62,259 nt of DNA from positions 1-62,259 of the forward strand of contig NZ_JACHEE010000019.1 of the NCBI RefSeq assembly GCF_014207375.1, in the 5' to 3' direction. Made by a program: the position numbers and the translations under genes. Shown here in pieces: positions 1-8,397 of this stretch; the stretch's first letter is position 1, and each line of letters starts with the position of its first letter. The notes under the pieces were generated by a model that had not been told where the DNA came from, searched no databases, and saw nothing but the letters and a program-made list of their open reading frames with translations. This DNA comes from Arthrobacter sp. AZCC_0090 (GTDB lineage: Bacteria > Actinomycetota > Actinomycetes > Actinomycetales > Micrococcaceae).

Positions 1-1
1 G

Positions 2-106
2 GGCAGCACCGACAACGTCTTCGACGCCCCGCAGCAGGACTACACCAAGGCACTGCTCAACGCGATTCCCGGAGCGAGCCTGATGCTGCCGCCCGCGGTG
101 GCCTGA
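2..106 (+). CDS. ABC transporter ATP-binding protein, C-terminal end (partial)
   Basis: Only the last 34 codons lie in the window; the gene starts to the left. The residues VFDAPQQDYTKALLNAIPG match the conserved tail of ATPases of the oligopeptide/dipeptide/nickel importer family (DppD, DppF, OppD, OppF type), where a helix reading roughly F-x-x-P-x-x-x-Y-T-x-x-L-L-x-A-I-P follows the nucleotide-binding domain. The frame ends with TGA at 104-106. Substrate cannot be told from the tail. It is probably the last gene of a peptide-type importer operon and unrelated to the catabolic clusters further right. Confidence 0.8.
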   Translation, partial: GSTDNVFDAPQQDYTKALLNAIPGASLMLPPAVA

Positions 107-687
107 CACTGGTCGTGTCCAACGGCAAGCGGGGCTTCTTTCGCCGACGATCCAGCCGCCAACGACCAGTCTTAACGGAGGTGCTGTAAAAAATCCAGGT
201 GTTCATATTCTTGGTCCAGTAGAGAAATTCATTGTCCTCGCGATGCCCGCTCCGGCTGCCTGACACCGTCGCGGGCTGCGGTCTGCCCGATGCCTCATTC
301 ATGGCCAAACGACTCACGGACGCTGCTTCGAACGACCTGATCAAGGACGGTTAGCATGGTCGATGCCCGCGACCTAATGAGGGGCGGTCTCCGTTATCCG
401 AAAACTGCGTTGTGGAATCTGGAGCAACCCCTAACGACCGGATCTATGTGTCGACAACGGGCCTGCGGACCCAAAACCTGCGCGCTACAACGGGGTGGGC
501 CCTGGTAGCGGCCGTTCTTAGCGGCCCGTCGGTCAAAGGGTTCTGAACATGCACGGCAGCCCCACGGCTACCAGTCGCCGACTCCATCCGGTCCGCATCG
601 GCTTCCCCGTTTAATGAATTAAGGATTGATTAAGCCCGTCGCGCGACCCTAGGTACGCAAGCCCAATACGCACAATTCGAAAGGAAC
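107..687. other. Intergenic stretch without recognisable gene
   Basis: I see no convincing coding frame, RNA gene or repeat here. Open frames lack ribosome binding sites and do not resemble known proteins. The last 20 bases before 688 carry a weak GAAAGGA ribosome binding site for the next gene. Confidence 0.6.
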
Positions 688-1149
688 ATGGACATGTTGC
701 AAATGAAGACTGGCCGAATGATCGCTGCAGGACTAGGTGTCGCGAGCCTCCTCATCGCGGCCCCGCCCGCCCACGCTGCATGTAATTTACAGGGCTGCAC
801 AGGTGACGGTTATGTCTCGACACCGCCTATGATCGGCACAGCGACGTCGGGAGTGCCAGGAGGTCCGATTACCGCGACCGCGACTTGGAGCGCCCACCCA
901 TATAACGGCGCTCACGTGACCGGCTACCGGGTACGCGCGGAACGTTTGGTGCCCCTTTTTGATACCTCCACCCAAACGACGAAGTGGATCATCGCGGAAA
1001 CCTCAACGTCTGATGTGCAGCCAGCCGAGGCCCGGAACCTATCAATGACGCTCTCGCAGACCGGCACCTACTCATTCGCAGTCCAAGAGCGAGATGGCAC
1101 GTACTGGACGTCGTACTCGGCTTCTTCCAACCTTGTTAAGGGGCAATAA
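688..1149 (+). CDS. Small secreted protein with signal peptide, unknown function
   Basis: The protein has 153 residues. Residues 1-30 form a classical Sec signal peptide: basic MKTGR, hydrophobic MIAAGLGVASLLIAA, then PAHA-A as a likely signal peptidase I site. The mature part begins with CNLQGC, two cysteines that could form a disulfide, and continues as a beta-rich domain with Thr/Ser-rich strands (about residues 45-150), reminiscent of a fibronectin type III fold (GYRVRAERL, SYSFAV-like strands), which is my inference. ATG 688 or ATG 694 could start it; GAAAGGA at 679-685 sits closer to the first. A hairpin with a short T run follows. Not recognised as a named family. Confidence 0.65.
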   Translation: MDMLQMKTGRMIAAGLGVASLLIAAPPAHAACNLQGCTGDGYVSTPPMIGTATSGVPGGPITATATWSAHPYNGAHVTGYRVRAERLVPLFDTSTQTTKWIIAETSTSDVQPAEARNLSMTLSQTGTYSFAVQERDGTYWTSYSASSNLVKGQ

Positions 1150-1190
1150 CCGGGTCCTTCAGCTCGTCTGTGCAACACCCGGCGCTCGGG

Positions 1191-1216
1191 ACGACCCACG
1201 AGGCAGCCGGGTCGTT
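1191..1216 (+). terminator. Candidate hairpin terminator after the secreted protein gene
   Basis: ACGACCC (1191-1197) pairs with GGGTCGT (1209-1215) around an 11-base loop, followed only by TT. The stem is good but the T tract is weak, so it may be only a partial terminator. Confidence 0.4.
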
Positions 1217-1356
1217 GCGCATTCGGAGAAGAACCACGTCAAGAATCGATGCGCGAAGTTAGGGAAGGGACATCTAAGGAGCCGGCAAGGCTGGGCCTGA
1301 AAAATCATATTGAGACGTTGTTCGCTCGCGTCACCATCCAGAAAGGCTAGAGGGGC

Positions 1357-1842
1357 ATGAAACAGGCAGATGCGGCCCGTAAAAAGTTGACAGACCGCAT
1401 AGAAGCACAAGAAACGTCTATCGGCGACTATCTAAAACGAGCGCGGCCACGCAGAAACAGGCTCATGAACCTGAGTGTATGGGGTAGCGTCCTGGCTGCA
1501 ATCTTGACAGCTGGACCGGCCTTCGGCGGGACAAAATTCACGGCGGCCGTCCAAGGCGTCTTCTTCCTACCGGAGTCATCTGTCGTGTGGCAGATTCTCT
1601 GCCTGTCGGCGGTCCTCTCATCAGGCGTTGCCGCATTGGCCACAAATCTTGCCAGTTCCCACTCCGTTCAAGCAAAGGTCACTGCGGCCGAAACATCCAA
1701 TGCACAACTGGAGTCGCTGAAGGTGGCCATCGAGCTTGGTTGCCTCGAGCTTGAGGATGCAGTGACGCTGTTTCAGCAGTATGTCGCCCAGGTCCCGTTC
1801 ATTGAGTTCAAGTTTGGCGAGGCCCAACGAGACTATCGGTGA
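1357..1842 (+). CDS. Two-transmembrane-helix protein, possibly SLATT-like
   Basis: The protein has 161 residues: a basic, helical N-terminus (residues 1-35, rich in K and R), two hydrophobic helices (about 38-60 and 78-100) and an Ala/Glu/Gln-rich C-terminal helix that may form a coiled coil. No signal peptide or catalytic motif is visible. The N-helix, paired membrane helices and C-helix resemble the SLATT layout, a two-helix membrane module known as an effector in some nucleotide-signalling defence systems. Here no SMODS or SLOG partner lies beside it, so that link is only a possibility. GAGGGGC before ATG 1357 can serve as the ribosome binding site. Neighbours give no functional hint. Confidence 0.55.
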   Translation: MKQADAARKKLTDRIEAQETSIGDYLKRARPRRNRLMNLSVWGSVLAAILTAGPAFGGTKFTAAVQGVFFLPESSVVWQILCLSAVLSSGVAALATNLASSHSVQAKVTAAETSNAQLESLKVAIELGCLELEDAVTLFQQYVAQVPFIEFKFGEAQRDYR

Positions 1843-2499
1843 GAGCACGTGGACCCAGTCAGAGCAGCGGAGTCAGTGCCCAACTGAAGAGGAGTGGCGA
1901 TGCCCCTCCCAAAATGACGTCACGACCAGAAGGGAAGAGCAGGATTTGGGTCGTCCTCATCAATGGGATCTGCCATAGTATTTGTTTCCCGTCGTTCTTT
2001 CGATTCGGCGCGGGTCACCTTCCTCGTTGATCAGTTCGGTGTCCCTGTGGCTTCGACGCGGCCCATTCCCCAGCCTGCCAGGTCGCCGGGGACAATCGCC
2101 TGTGTCCTTCCAGGATTCCGTCATGTCACCGAACGGCATCGCCCGGCGTGGATGACCGTTCCTGTCGTCGGTCATTCCCCTTCGCTCCCCTAATACGATG
2201 AAATGGTTGAAAGGAGGGACGACCGCGCCATGGCATCCATCGAATTTGACCAAGTTTCCTTGTGCTTCGATCGGCCTTCGGTCGCCGTTGGGATTTGGCC
2301 CGCTAGGGCGCGATCGTTGACACCTGGCCGTCGGGATCGGATTCAGCCCGGGCTGACAACGAACTGCCGCGCTTTCAAAGGCGCGACGGTCGTTCGCTTC
2401 GAGGAGCAGAGGGCAAAAAAGAGGGTGTGCACAGTAATGATGGAATTGGCTGTGTTGCGGTGTGGCTCCAAGTGTGCCTGACGCCCGTATGCAGGGTTT
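1843..2499. other. Gene-poor stretch left of IS110, possible gene remnants
   Basis: No intact gene is supported. At 2231 an ATG preceded by AAAGGAGG (2209-2216, but 14 bases away) opens with MASIEFDQVSL, like the first strand of an ABC transporter ATPase, and the likeness ends after about a dozen residues. This could be the stub of an ABC gene cut by rearrangement, or chance. Other frames look non-coding. The stretch directly borders the insertion sequence. Confidence 0.35.
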
Positions 2500-2550
2500 G
2501 TCCTGACAATGATCTGTCCACCCCAACACGGCTGCAGTAAACGCGGCGGC

Positions 2551-2616
2551 CAGGTGGGCATGACCTCATAGGAGCCTGTTCCGAAGAGTCCCATTACTGT
2601 CTTGTCTGCCCACCCG
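2551..2616 (+). ncRNA. Candidate bridge-RNA hairpin of the IS110 element
   Basis: GGTGGGCA (2553-2560) pairs perfectly with TGCCCACC (2607-2614), and the stem continues as GAC/GTC after one bulged T, enclosing about 38 unpaired bases. It lies 55 bases upstream of the transposase start, where the IS110 subgroup is known to encode its bridge RNA with target- and donor-binding loops. I see the stem; that it is part of a bridge RNA is inference from family knowledge. Confidence 0.45.
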
Positions 2617-2668
2617 ACCGGCGTGCCCCCTTCTCATCGGATTAACGCAAGGCAGGGCAGTTTTCATC

Positions 2669-3916
2669 ATGGCAAAGGAACATCTGAAAGTCATCGCCGG
2701 GATCGATACCCACGCCGATACCCACCACGTCGCCGTCATCACCGGAACCGGCCAACACCTGGCAGACCGGGAATTCCCCGCCACGGGTTCCGGCTACCGG
2801 GGGATCATCGACTTCGTGACCGGCTTCGGTGCGGTCCTCGCCCTGGGGGTGGAAGGGACCGGCAGCTACGGCGCTGAACTCTCACGCGTGCTCACCCGTG
2901 AGGGCATGCACGTCGTGGAAGTGACGCGTCCGAACCGGCAGGCGCGCCGGCTGCAGGGAAAACCCGACCCGCTGGACGCATACCAGGCTGCTGATTCCGT
3001 ACTCGCCGGCCGAGCCGGCGCCACCCCGAAATCCCGCGCCGGCGCGGTGGAATCCCCGCGCGTACTGCGCGCTGAACGTGCCACCGCGATGCGGGCCCGG
3101 GTCGCCGTGATGGCCCAGGCCAAGGCCATCCTGGTCACAGCCCCGGAGACCATCCGCGCCAGATACCGCGGTCTGAGAAGCCCGGCCTTGATGGCCGCCC
3201 TGGTCAACACACGGCCCGCCGGAGCGCCGTCCGAGCCGCTGACCAGCACCGCAACAGTGCTCAAACGCCTCGCTGTCCGCTACCGGCACCCGACCCTGGA
3301 GCTGGCCCTGATCGATGCCGAACTCGACGCCATCCTCACCCTCCACGCACCGATGCTGCGCGACCTTCCCGGCGTGGGCACCGAGGTGGCCAGTCAACTG
3401 CTGGTCACCGTGGGCGACAATCCCGAACGCGTCACCACCGAGGCGAAGTTCGCAGCCCTGGTCGGCGTCGCCCCGATACCCGCCTCGTCGGGAAAGACGA
3501 CGCGGCACCGGCTCAGCCGGGCCGGGGACCGACAAGCGAACAAGGCCATCCACCATGTCGTGCTTGTGCGGATGAGATGGGACAGCAGGACAATGACCTA
3601 TGTGGCCAGGCGACGCCAGGAGGGCAAAAGCACCAAGGAAATCATCCGTTGCCTCAAACGCTACGTCGCCCGGGAACTCTACGAACAGCTCCTTCACCCG
3701 CACCCCGCCCCGGACGCCGGACCACTGCGGACGGCGCGGGCAGCCAAGCACCTGACCCTTCAGCAAGCCGCCGACGCCCTGCACCTCTGGCCGACCACCC
3801 TGTCCCGTCTCGAACTCGGACTCAGCCACGACAACGACATCCACCACCGCTACGAAACCTGGCTCAACGCCCAATCCCCTCAAACCGCGAAGACCCGATA
3901 CCCCGCGTCGGCCTAG
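2669..3916 (+). CDS. IS110-family transposase with extra C-terminal HTH
   Basis: The protein has 415 residues. The N-terminal RuvC-like DEDD domain shows D13 (GIDTHAD), E62 (GVEGTGSYG), D100 and D103 (KPDPLDA). The C-terminal Transposase_20 domain (about 228-315) holds LPGVGTEVASQLL and the PASSGK motif at 271-276 with the serine used in catalysis. After the usual end of the family, residues 355-400 add a Cro/C1-like helix-turn-helix (LTLQQAADAL, TTLSRLE), an extension seen in some actinobacterial members. It probably carries out RNA-guided recombination of its own element. The frame looks complete and active. Confidence 0.9.
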   Translation: MAKEHLKVIAGIDTHADTHHVAVITGTGQHLADREFPATGSGYRGIIDFVTGFGAVLALGVEGTGSYGAELSRVLTREGMHVVEVTRPNRQARRLQGKPDPLDAYQAADSVLAGRAGATPKSRAGAVESPRVLRAERATAMRARVAVMAQAKAILVTAPETIRARYRGLRSPALMAALVNTRPAGAPSEPLTSTATVLKRLAVRYRHPTLELALIDAELDAILTLHAPMLRDLPGVGTEVASQLLVTVGDNPERVTTEAKFAALVGVAPIPASSGKTTRHRLSRAGDRQANKAIHHVVLVRMRWDSRTMTYVARRRQEGKSTKEIIRCLKRYVARELYEQLLHPHPAPDAGPLRTARAAKHLTLQQAADALHLWPTTLSRLELGLSHDNDIHHRYETWLNAQSPQTAKTRYPASA

Positions 3917-4203
3917 CAGCGCGCACCATGGGGGTGGACTTGGCGCGCCCCGCGCCCCCTGCCTGCCAACCGGGACGGCACAGGCTCCGGGGTCAAGGGC
4001 GGCCCAAGGCCGTCGCCCAGCGATCGGCAGACCCTTGAGGCCGGACAGGCCGGCCCCGGTACCCTGTCCAGCGCGGAGCTCAAAGACCATTGACAACAAT
4101 AGGAGCATCAATGTGCACACCCTTGCCGTCGGACTCGGCCCCCGGACTGGGCCGTACTCGGCATGTTTTGGGGAGTTCCCAGTGTTTCCGCGGCTTGGAA
4201 CCC

Positions 4204-4225
4204 GGTTCGAGTCCCACCTCGGGCA
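4204..4225 (+). other. 3'-end fragment of a tRNA-Leu gene, possible attachment site
   Basis: GGTTCGAGTCCCACCTCGGGCA reads as T-loop (TTCGAGT), 3' T-stem (CCCAC), 3' acceptor strand (CTCGGGC) and discriminator A of an actinobacterial tRNA-Leu, whose 5' end would be GCCCGAG. No such 5' half lies upstream and the 5' T-stem no longer pairs, so this is not a working tRNA. The 12-mer CAGTGTTTCCGC occurs at 4180-4191 and again at 4226-4237, on either side of the fragment. Integrases commonly leave such 3' tRNA copies at element boundaries. Confidence 0.5.
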
Positions 4226-4244
4226 CAGTGTTTCCGCAGGTCAG

Positions 4245-4309
4245 GGCCCCTTTGGGGCCTCTGAGAGTGAACAAATCAGCTTTTTATTGGCCCCTTCGGG
4301 GCCATTTTT
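4245..4309. terminator. Two strong hairpins, bidirectional terminator
   Basis: GGCCCC-TTT-GGGGCC lies at 4245-4259. A second hairpin, TGGCCCC-TTC-GGGGCCA (4288-4304), is followed by TTTTT on the + strand and preceded by TTTTT that reads as AAAAA-type flank, so it can act in both directions. The layout is typical of the region just downstream of a tRNA gene. Confidence 0.75.
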
Positions 4310-4560
4310 GTTTGGTGGCCGTGGTTGTGGCCGGGTGCCTCCTTCCTTCGGTTGGGCGAGGGTCCTGTGTTCTTGCTCTCTCATGGTGCGGTCGGGGCTC
4401 GGCTACATGACGTGGTTGTGGTCTGGGGTCGCCGCGGCTAGAGCATGACGACGGGGGGTGATTCTGCTCGTTTGTCGCGAACCAGCCGGAGGGGGGCCGG
4501 TACGGACCAGTTCTTCCGGATGTCCGAGCCCTTTCGATACTCGCGAGGCGACATCGCGCG

Positions 4561-5110
4561 ACAATGTCGGAGTCATCCTGGTTGATGCCGCCGGACCGGC
4601 CTTCTGCATTGCCGGCGATCTGGTCGCCACGGCCATCGACTCCGGCGAGGCGGCGACGGCGTTCGCCGAACTCATCCACACGAGATCCGCTCTGCTGGCC
4701 TCGAAGATCCCGGTCGTCGCGGCGGAGCACGCGACGGCGGACTCTGCGTCGTCTTCGCCGGCGACTGCGCGGTGCTGGTAGAGGACGCACGCATCGGAAG
4801 TCGCTACGCGAACATGGGACTCATGCCGGATCTCTCGGTCACCGCGTGCTGGGTCGTGCGATCGGCGAGCGCAGGGCGATAGAGCTGGTACTGCGCGACA
4901 GGATGCGGACAGCGGGCGAGGCAGTCCAATGGGGCCTGGTCGCCGAAGGCGTGCTGGCAGGCGAGGTGGCGGCCCGAGCACGTGAAATCGCGGCAGCATG
5001 GCTGTCACTGTCGTCGGGCGCATCCGGACAGGCCAAGCGACTGGTGCGGCCAGCACGGCAGCGATCGCTGTTCGCCGGACGCCACCCCGCGCATCCAGGC
5101 GCTCAGCCGC
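4561..5110 (+). pseudogene. Decayed enoyl-CoA hydratase/isomerase gene
   Basis: Crotonase-like pieces lie in three successive frames. The first reads VGVILVDAAGPAFCIAGDL and ends near 4738. The second, from 4739, reads GLCVVFAGDCAVLVEDARIG and YANMGLMPDLSVTA. The third, from about 4850, reads RAIGERRAIELVLRDR and GEAVQWGLVAEGV. These are the oxyanion-hole, core and C-terminal helices of one crotonase of roughly 260 residues, broken by at least two frameshifts. The N-terminal 30-40 residues are not recognisable. It lies tail to tail with the aldehyde dehydrogenase gene and is probably the worn edge of cluster 1. Confidence 0.75.
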
Positions 5111-5114
5111 ATGT

Positions 5115-5152
5115 CGAAGGGGGCCTCCCCTCAAGAGGAGAGACCCCCTTCG
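5115..5152. terminator. Hairpin between two convergent genes
   Basis: CGAAGGGGG (5115-5123) pairs with CCCCCTTCG (5144-5152), with CCTC/GAGG pairing further inside. It lies 12 bases beyond the stop of the leftward aldehyde dehydrogenase gene and after the rightward pseudogene, so it could end either transcript. No long T run follows. Confidence 0.6.
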
Positions 5153-5164
5153 CACCTAGCCGGA

Positions 5165-6676
5165 TCAGACCAGGACGGGTGGGTTCACCACGATAGCGAA
5201 GGCACGCTCCGCCAGACTGGCCGAGCGGTTGATCGAGATGTACTTCTGCTCGGTGTATTCGTCGAGCGAGTCGGGGCCGCCCTCGCGCCCCAGGCCGCTC
5301 TGCTTGTAGCCGCCGAAGGGGTAGGCAGGGTGGATGACGTGCCAGTCGTTCACGTAGACCATGCCCGCTTCCAGCTGGCGTGCGACATCGAGGGTCCGTG
5401 CTTCGTCCTCGCCCCAGACCCCTGCGGACAGGCCATAGTTCGTGTCGTTCGCGATAGCGATCGCCTCGTCGACCGTATCGTAGGTGAGCACGACGAGCAC
5501 CGGCCCGAAGACCTCGTCGCGGGCGATCGGGTCCAGATTGGTCACATCGGCGATGATGGTGGGTTCGACCCAATTGCCCTTGGTGAACTGTTCGCCGGAG
5601 GGGATGCCGCCGCCGAGAGCGATGCGCGCGCCGGCCGCCTTCGCGTCGGCGATGTAGCGGAGCACGCGCTGCTGCTGCTCCCTGGTGATAAGCGGCCCGA
5701 CCGTGGTCGCGACGTCCGTCGGGTCGCCGACGACTAGCGTGCGGCCACGGTCGACGAGGCGTTCGATGATCTCCTCCTTGCGCGCCGCAGGGATGATCAG
5801 CCGGGTACCTGCCTCACAGGCCTCGCCGTTGTTGGCGTAGCAGGCGAAGAGCGCGCCGTCGACGGCGACGTCCAGATCGGCGTCGTCGAGGATGATGTTG
5901 GGGCCCTTGCCGCCGAGCTCCAGGGTGACGCGCTTGAGCGTGTCCGCCGAGGATCCGAGGATGCTCTTACCCACCACCGTCGATCCGGTGAAGGCGACTT
6001 TGCGCACATCCGGATGCGAGGCGAGGTGCGCGCCGACGGGCTCGCCGTCGCCCACGATGACGTTGAGGACGCCGGCTGGCAGCCCGGCCTCGTGGAGGGC
6101 TCTGGCCAGTTCCAGCGGAAGAAGCGGTGCATGCTCGTCGGGCTTGAGGACAACGGTGTTTCCGGCGGCCAGCGCCGGCGCGATTTTCCACACGGTCGTC
6201 AGCAGGGGGATGTTCCACGGCACAATCGCGGCCACGACGCCCAACGGCTCACGACGCAGCACACCGTCTGCCGGGATCGGCCCTATCTCGGGCCCGTCCG
6301 ACTCGAACTCGTATTCGCGGGCGAGCTGCGCGACGTACTGCAGCTGCGCGATCCCTAGTCCGAGGTGCAGGGCGCTCGTGATGCGGAGCGTGGCGCCGTT
6401 CTCGCGGCTTTGCAGGAACGCGAGTTCGTCGGCGCGCGCCGCCAGGCTGGCCGCCGCGGCATCCAGTACCGCGGCCCGGTCGGCGGGCGAGGAATTGCGC
6501 CATGTCCCGGCGGCGTGAGCGGCCTTGGCCGCTGCCACAGCACGGTCGACGTCGGCGACGCCCGCCTTGGCGACGGTGGCGACGACCTCGTCTGTCGCAG
6601 GGGAGTGGATCGTATACGTCTCGCCGGTGTCGTGCCATTGGCCGTCGATGAGTTGCGAGTAGTGCGGAACAGCCAT
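5165..6676 (-). CDS. Aldehyde dehydrogenase (NAD(P)-dependent)
   Basis: 503 residues, full family length. Visible residues are Asn155 in PWN, the nucleotide-binding KPDEHAPL and FTGSTVVGKSI segments, the general base Glu253 in LELGGK, and the nucleophile Cys287 in NNGEACEAG. It oxidises an aldehyde to the carboxylic acid in the cytoplasm. AGGAGAGAAC precedes ATG 6676. The acyl-CoA ligase gene ends 38 bases upstream on the same strand, so the two probably form an operon that turns an aldehyde into acid and then acyl-CoA. Substrate is unknown; the context suggests a terpenoid or branched aldehyde. Confidence 0.9.
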   Translation of the reverse strand: MAVPHYSQLIDGQWHDTGETYTIHSPATDEVVATVAKAGVADVDRAVAAAKAAHAAGTWRNSSPADRAAVLDAAAASLAARADELAFLQSRENGATLRITSALHLGLGIAQLQYVAQLAREYEFESDGPEIGPIPADGVLRREPLGVVAAIVPWNIPLLTTVWKIAPALAAGNTVVLKPDEHAPLLPLELARALHEAGLPAGVLNVIVGDGEPVGAHLASHPDVRKVAFTGSTVVGKSILGSSADTLKRVTLELGGKGPNIILDDADLDVAVDGALFACYANNGEACEAGTRLIIPAARKEEIIERLVDRGRTLVVGDPTDVATTVGPLITREQQQRVLRYIADAKAAGARIALGGGIPSGEQFTKGNWVEPTIIADVTNLDPIARDEVFGPVLVVLTYDTVDEAIAIANDTNYGLSAGVWGEDEARTLDVARQLEAGMVYVNDWHVIHPAYPFGGYKQSGLGREGGPDSLDEYTEQKYISINRSASLAERAFAIVVNPPVLV

Positions 6677-6714
6677 TGTTCTCTCCTGAGGTTTGTGCGG
6701 ATGTGGTGGGTGGA

Positions 6715-8292
6715 TCAGCTGACCTGGCGGGCGCGCCCGGCCCAGAACGGCTCACGGAGCGATTTCTTGTCGACCTTGCCGGCGGGGTTCACCGGGAGCG
6801 CGTCGATGACGTCGAGCGTCTTCGGGGCGGGGATGCTGCCGAGCTCGGCCTTGACGTAGTCAATGAGCTCTTGCTTGGATGCCTCGGCTCCCGCCTTGAA
6901 GACCACGAACGCGTGCACGGCCTCTCCCCACTTCTCGTGCGGTATGCCGATGACGGCGCTTTGCGCGATCGCGGGATGCGTGGCGAGGACGTCCTCGACC
7001 TGCCGCGGGAAGACATTGAAGCCGCCCGAGACGACCATGTCCTTCTTGCGGTCGATGATGTAGAGGAACCCGTCCTCGTCGAGACGGCCGATGTCGCCGG
7101 TGTGCACCCAACCGTCTCGGAGCGCCTCGCTGTTGCGCGCGGGATCCACGTAGGTCAGCATCTGGCCGAGCTGCCTGGTTGTGACCTCGCCCGACTCACC
7201 GACGGGCAGCACCCGGTCGAACTCATCCTGGATCGTGACCTGGACGAAGGGGAGAGGACGTCCCGCCGATGCCAGCCGTTCGATGGCTTTCGGACTGTCC
7301 ATGCGGTGATCCGTCTTGCGCAGGGCTGAGACGTATCCCGGCTCGGTGCCGGCGTAGGTCTGGATGAAGATCGGTCCGAGGATCTCGAGAGCCTGCTTGA
7401 GGCGCTCCGGCACGATCGGCGCGCCGGCGTAGATCATCGTGTTCAACGTGGAGAGGTCGTAATCCTCACGATGGGGGTGGTCCAGCAACAGATACACGAT
7501 CGTCGGCACGACCGCGGTCGCGGTGACCCCGTACTTCTGAATCGATGACAGCAGCACGTCGACGTCGAGTCCGGGCAGCATCACGTTGGTGCCTCCACGG
7601 ATGAAGGTGGGCATGACAAAGATCTGCGTGTAATGGGTGAGCGGTGCGCCGTGCGCGAAGACCTCGCCCCACCGGATGTCTCCGATCTCCATTCCGGCAG
7701 TGATGCTGTAATGCGCCCAGGTGAAATGCGTGTTCAGCACACCCTTGGGCTCTCCCGTGCTCCCGGAGGTGAAGAGCACGTACGCCTCATCGGATTCCTC
7801 CAGCGCTACCTCCGGCCGGGACCCGGCGTCAGCACCTGTGATGAAGTCCTCGAACGCGAGTACGCTCTGCAGCGCCTCTGCCGCCGGAGCACCTTCACCG
7901 CCGATGCGTATGATGCGCACGAGCTCAGGGAGGTCAGGAGCAATCGCGGCCACGACGTCGTCGAACTGCGCCTGATAGATCAGAGTGGTCGCGTGCGTCT
8001 GAGTCAGCGTCGCTCGGAACTGATTCGCGGTCTGGCGCGTAGGCATCTGCACGAGCACACCGCCGGCGGCCCAGATGCCGTGCTGCACCGGGATGAACTC
8101 GAGGACGTTCGACAGCAGCAGGCCGACGCGTTCACCCTTGCGGAGTCCCGCGTCGACGAGCGCTCCCGCGATGCGGTTGCGCAGGGCACCGAGCTCGGCA
8201 TAGGTGAGCCGGCGGTCGCCCTCGACGATGGCAAGGGAATTACGGTTCTCAAGAATCGTGCGGTCGAGAACATCAGGAAGGGTACCCCACAT
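6715..8292 (-). CDS. AMP-forming acyl-CoA ligase
   Basis: 525 residues. The ANL-superfamily motifs are in order: TSGSTGEPKG at 175-184 (P-loop), QTYAGTEPG (A5), GDIGRLDEDG followed by IDRKKDMVVSGG (A7-A8 hinge) and NPAGKVDKKSL with the catalytic lysine near the end. It would activate a carboxylic acid through acyl-adenylate to acyl-CoA. An open frame runs 100 codons further upstream, but MWGTLPDV at 8292 has a GAGGAG ribosome binding site and is the natural start. It heads the leftward transcript that ends with the aldehyde dehydrogenase, and faces the NTF2/flavin operon across a repeat-rich promoter region. Confidence 0.9.
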   Translation of the reverse strand: MWGTLPDVLDRTILENRNSLAIVEGDRRLTYAELGALRNRIAGALVDAGLRKGERVGLLLSNVLEFIPVQHGIWAAGGVLVQMPTRQTANQFRATLTQTHATTLIYQAQFDDVVAAIAPDLPELVRIIRIGGEGAPAAEALQSVLAFEDFITGADAGSRPEVALEESDEAYVLFTSGSTGEPKGVLNTHFTWAHYSITAGMEIGDIRWGEVFAHGAPLTHYTQIFVMPTFIRGGTNVMLPGLDVDVLLSSIQKYGVTATAVVPTIVYLLLDHPHREDYDLSTLNTMIYAGAPIVPERLKQALEILGPIFIQTYAGTEPGYVSALRKTDHRMDSPKAIERLASAGRPLPFVQVTIQDEFDRVLPVGESGEVTTRQLGQMLTYVDPARNSEALRDGWVHTGDIGRLDEDGFLYIIDRKKDMVVSGGFNVFPRQVEDVLATHPAIAQSAVIGIPHEKWGEAVHAFVVFKAGAEASKQELIDYVKAELGSIPAPKTLDVIDALPVNPAGKVDKKSLREPFWAGRARQVS

Positions 8293-8397
8293 GTGTCGCT
8301 TCTCCTCGTTGAATAGCGGTGTCGGAACTGCGGGTTCAGCAGCGGTTCCTTCGGGTAGATCCGACGCTATGCGCTTTTCGCGGCGAAGACGACCCTC

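Larger units (their letters stand above)
2500..4111 (+). mobile_element. IS110-family insertion sequence (ends approximate)
   Basis: The element comprises one transposase gene, an upstream non-coding leader and a downstream non-coding tail of about 190 bases. The tail ends in TTGACAACAATAGGAGCATC (4090-4109), which resembles the right ends I know from actinobacterial IS110 members; the left end is not visible because this family lacks inverted repeats and target duplications, so 2500 is a guess. The element is flanked on the right by a tRNA-like fragment and terminators. The intact transposase suggests a recent arrival. Confidence 0.65.

Noticed and set aside
2203..2481. A short gene beginning like an ABC ATPase
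   Set aside because: Likeness covers only about a dozen residues, Walker motifs are missing and composition then turns non-coding; kept only as a possible remnant.
2882..4120. Long leftward open frame opposite the IS110 transposase
   Set aside because: It mirrors the codon bias of the transposase gene, has no ribosome binding site or homology, and the forward frame has a full set of catalytic residues.
4141..4230. A complete tRNA gene
   Set aside because: No acceptor 5' strand GCCCGAG upstream and the T-stem does not pair; only the 3' end is present.
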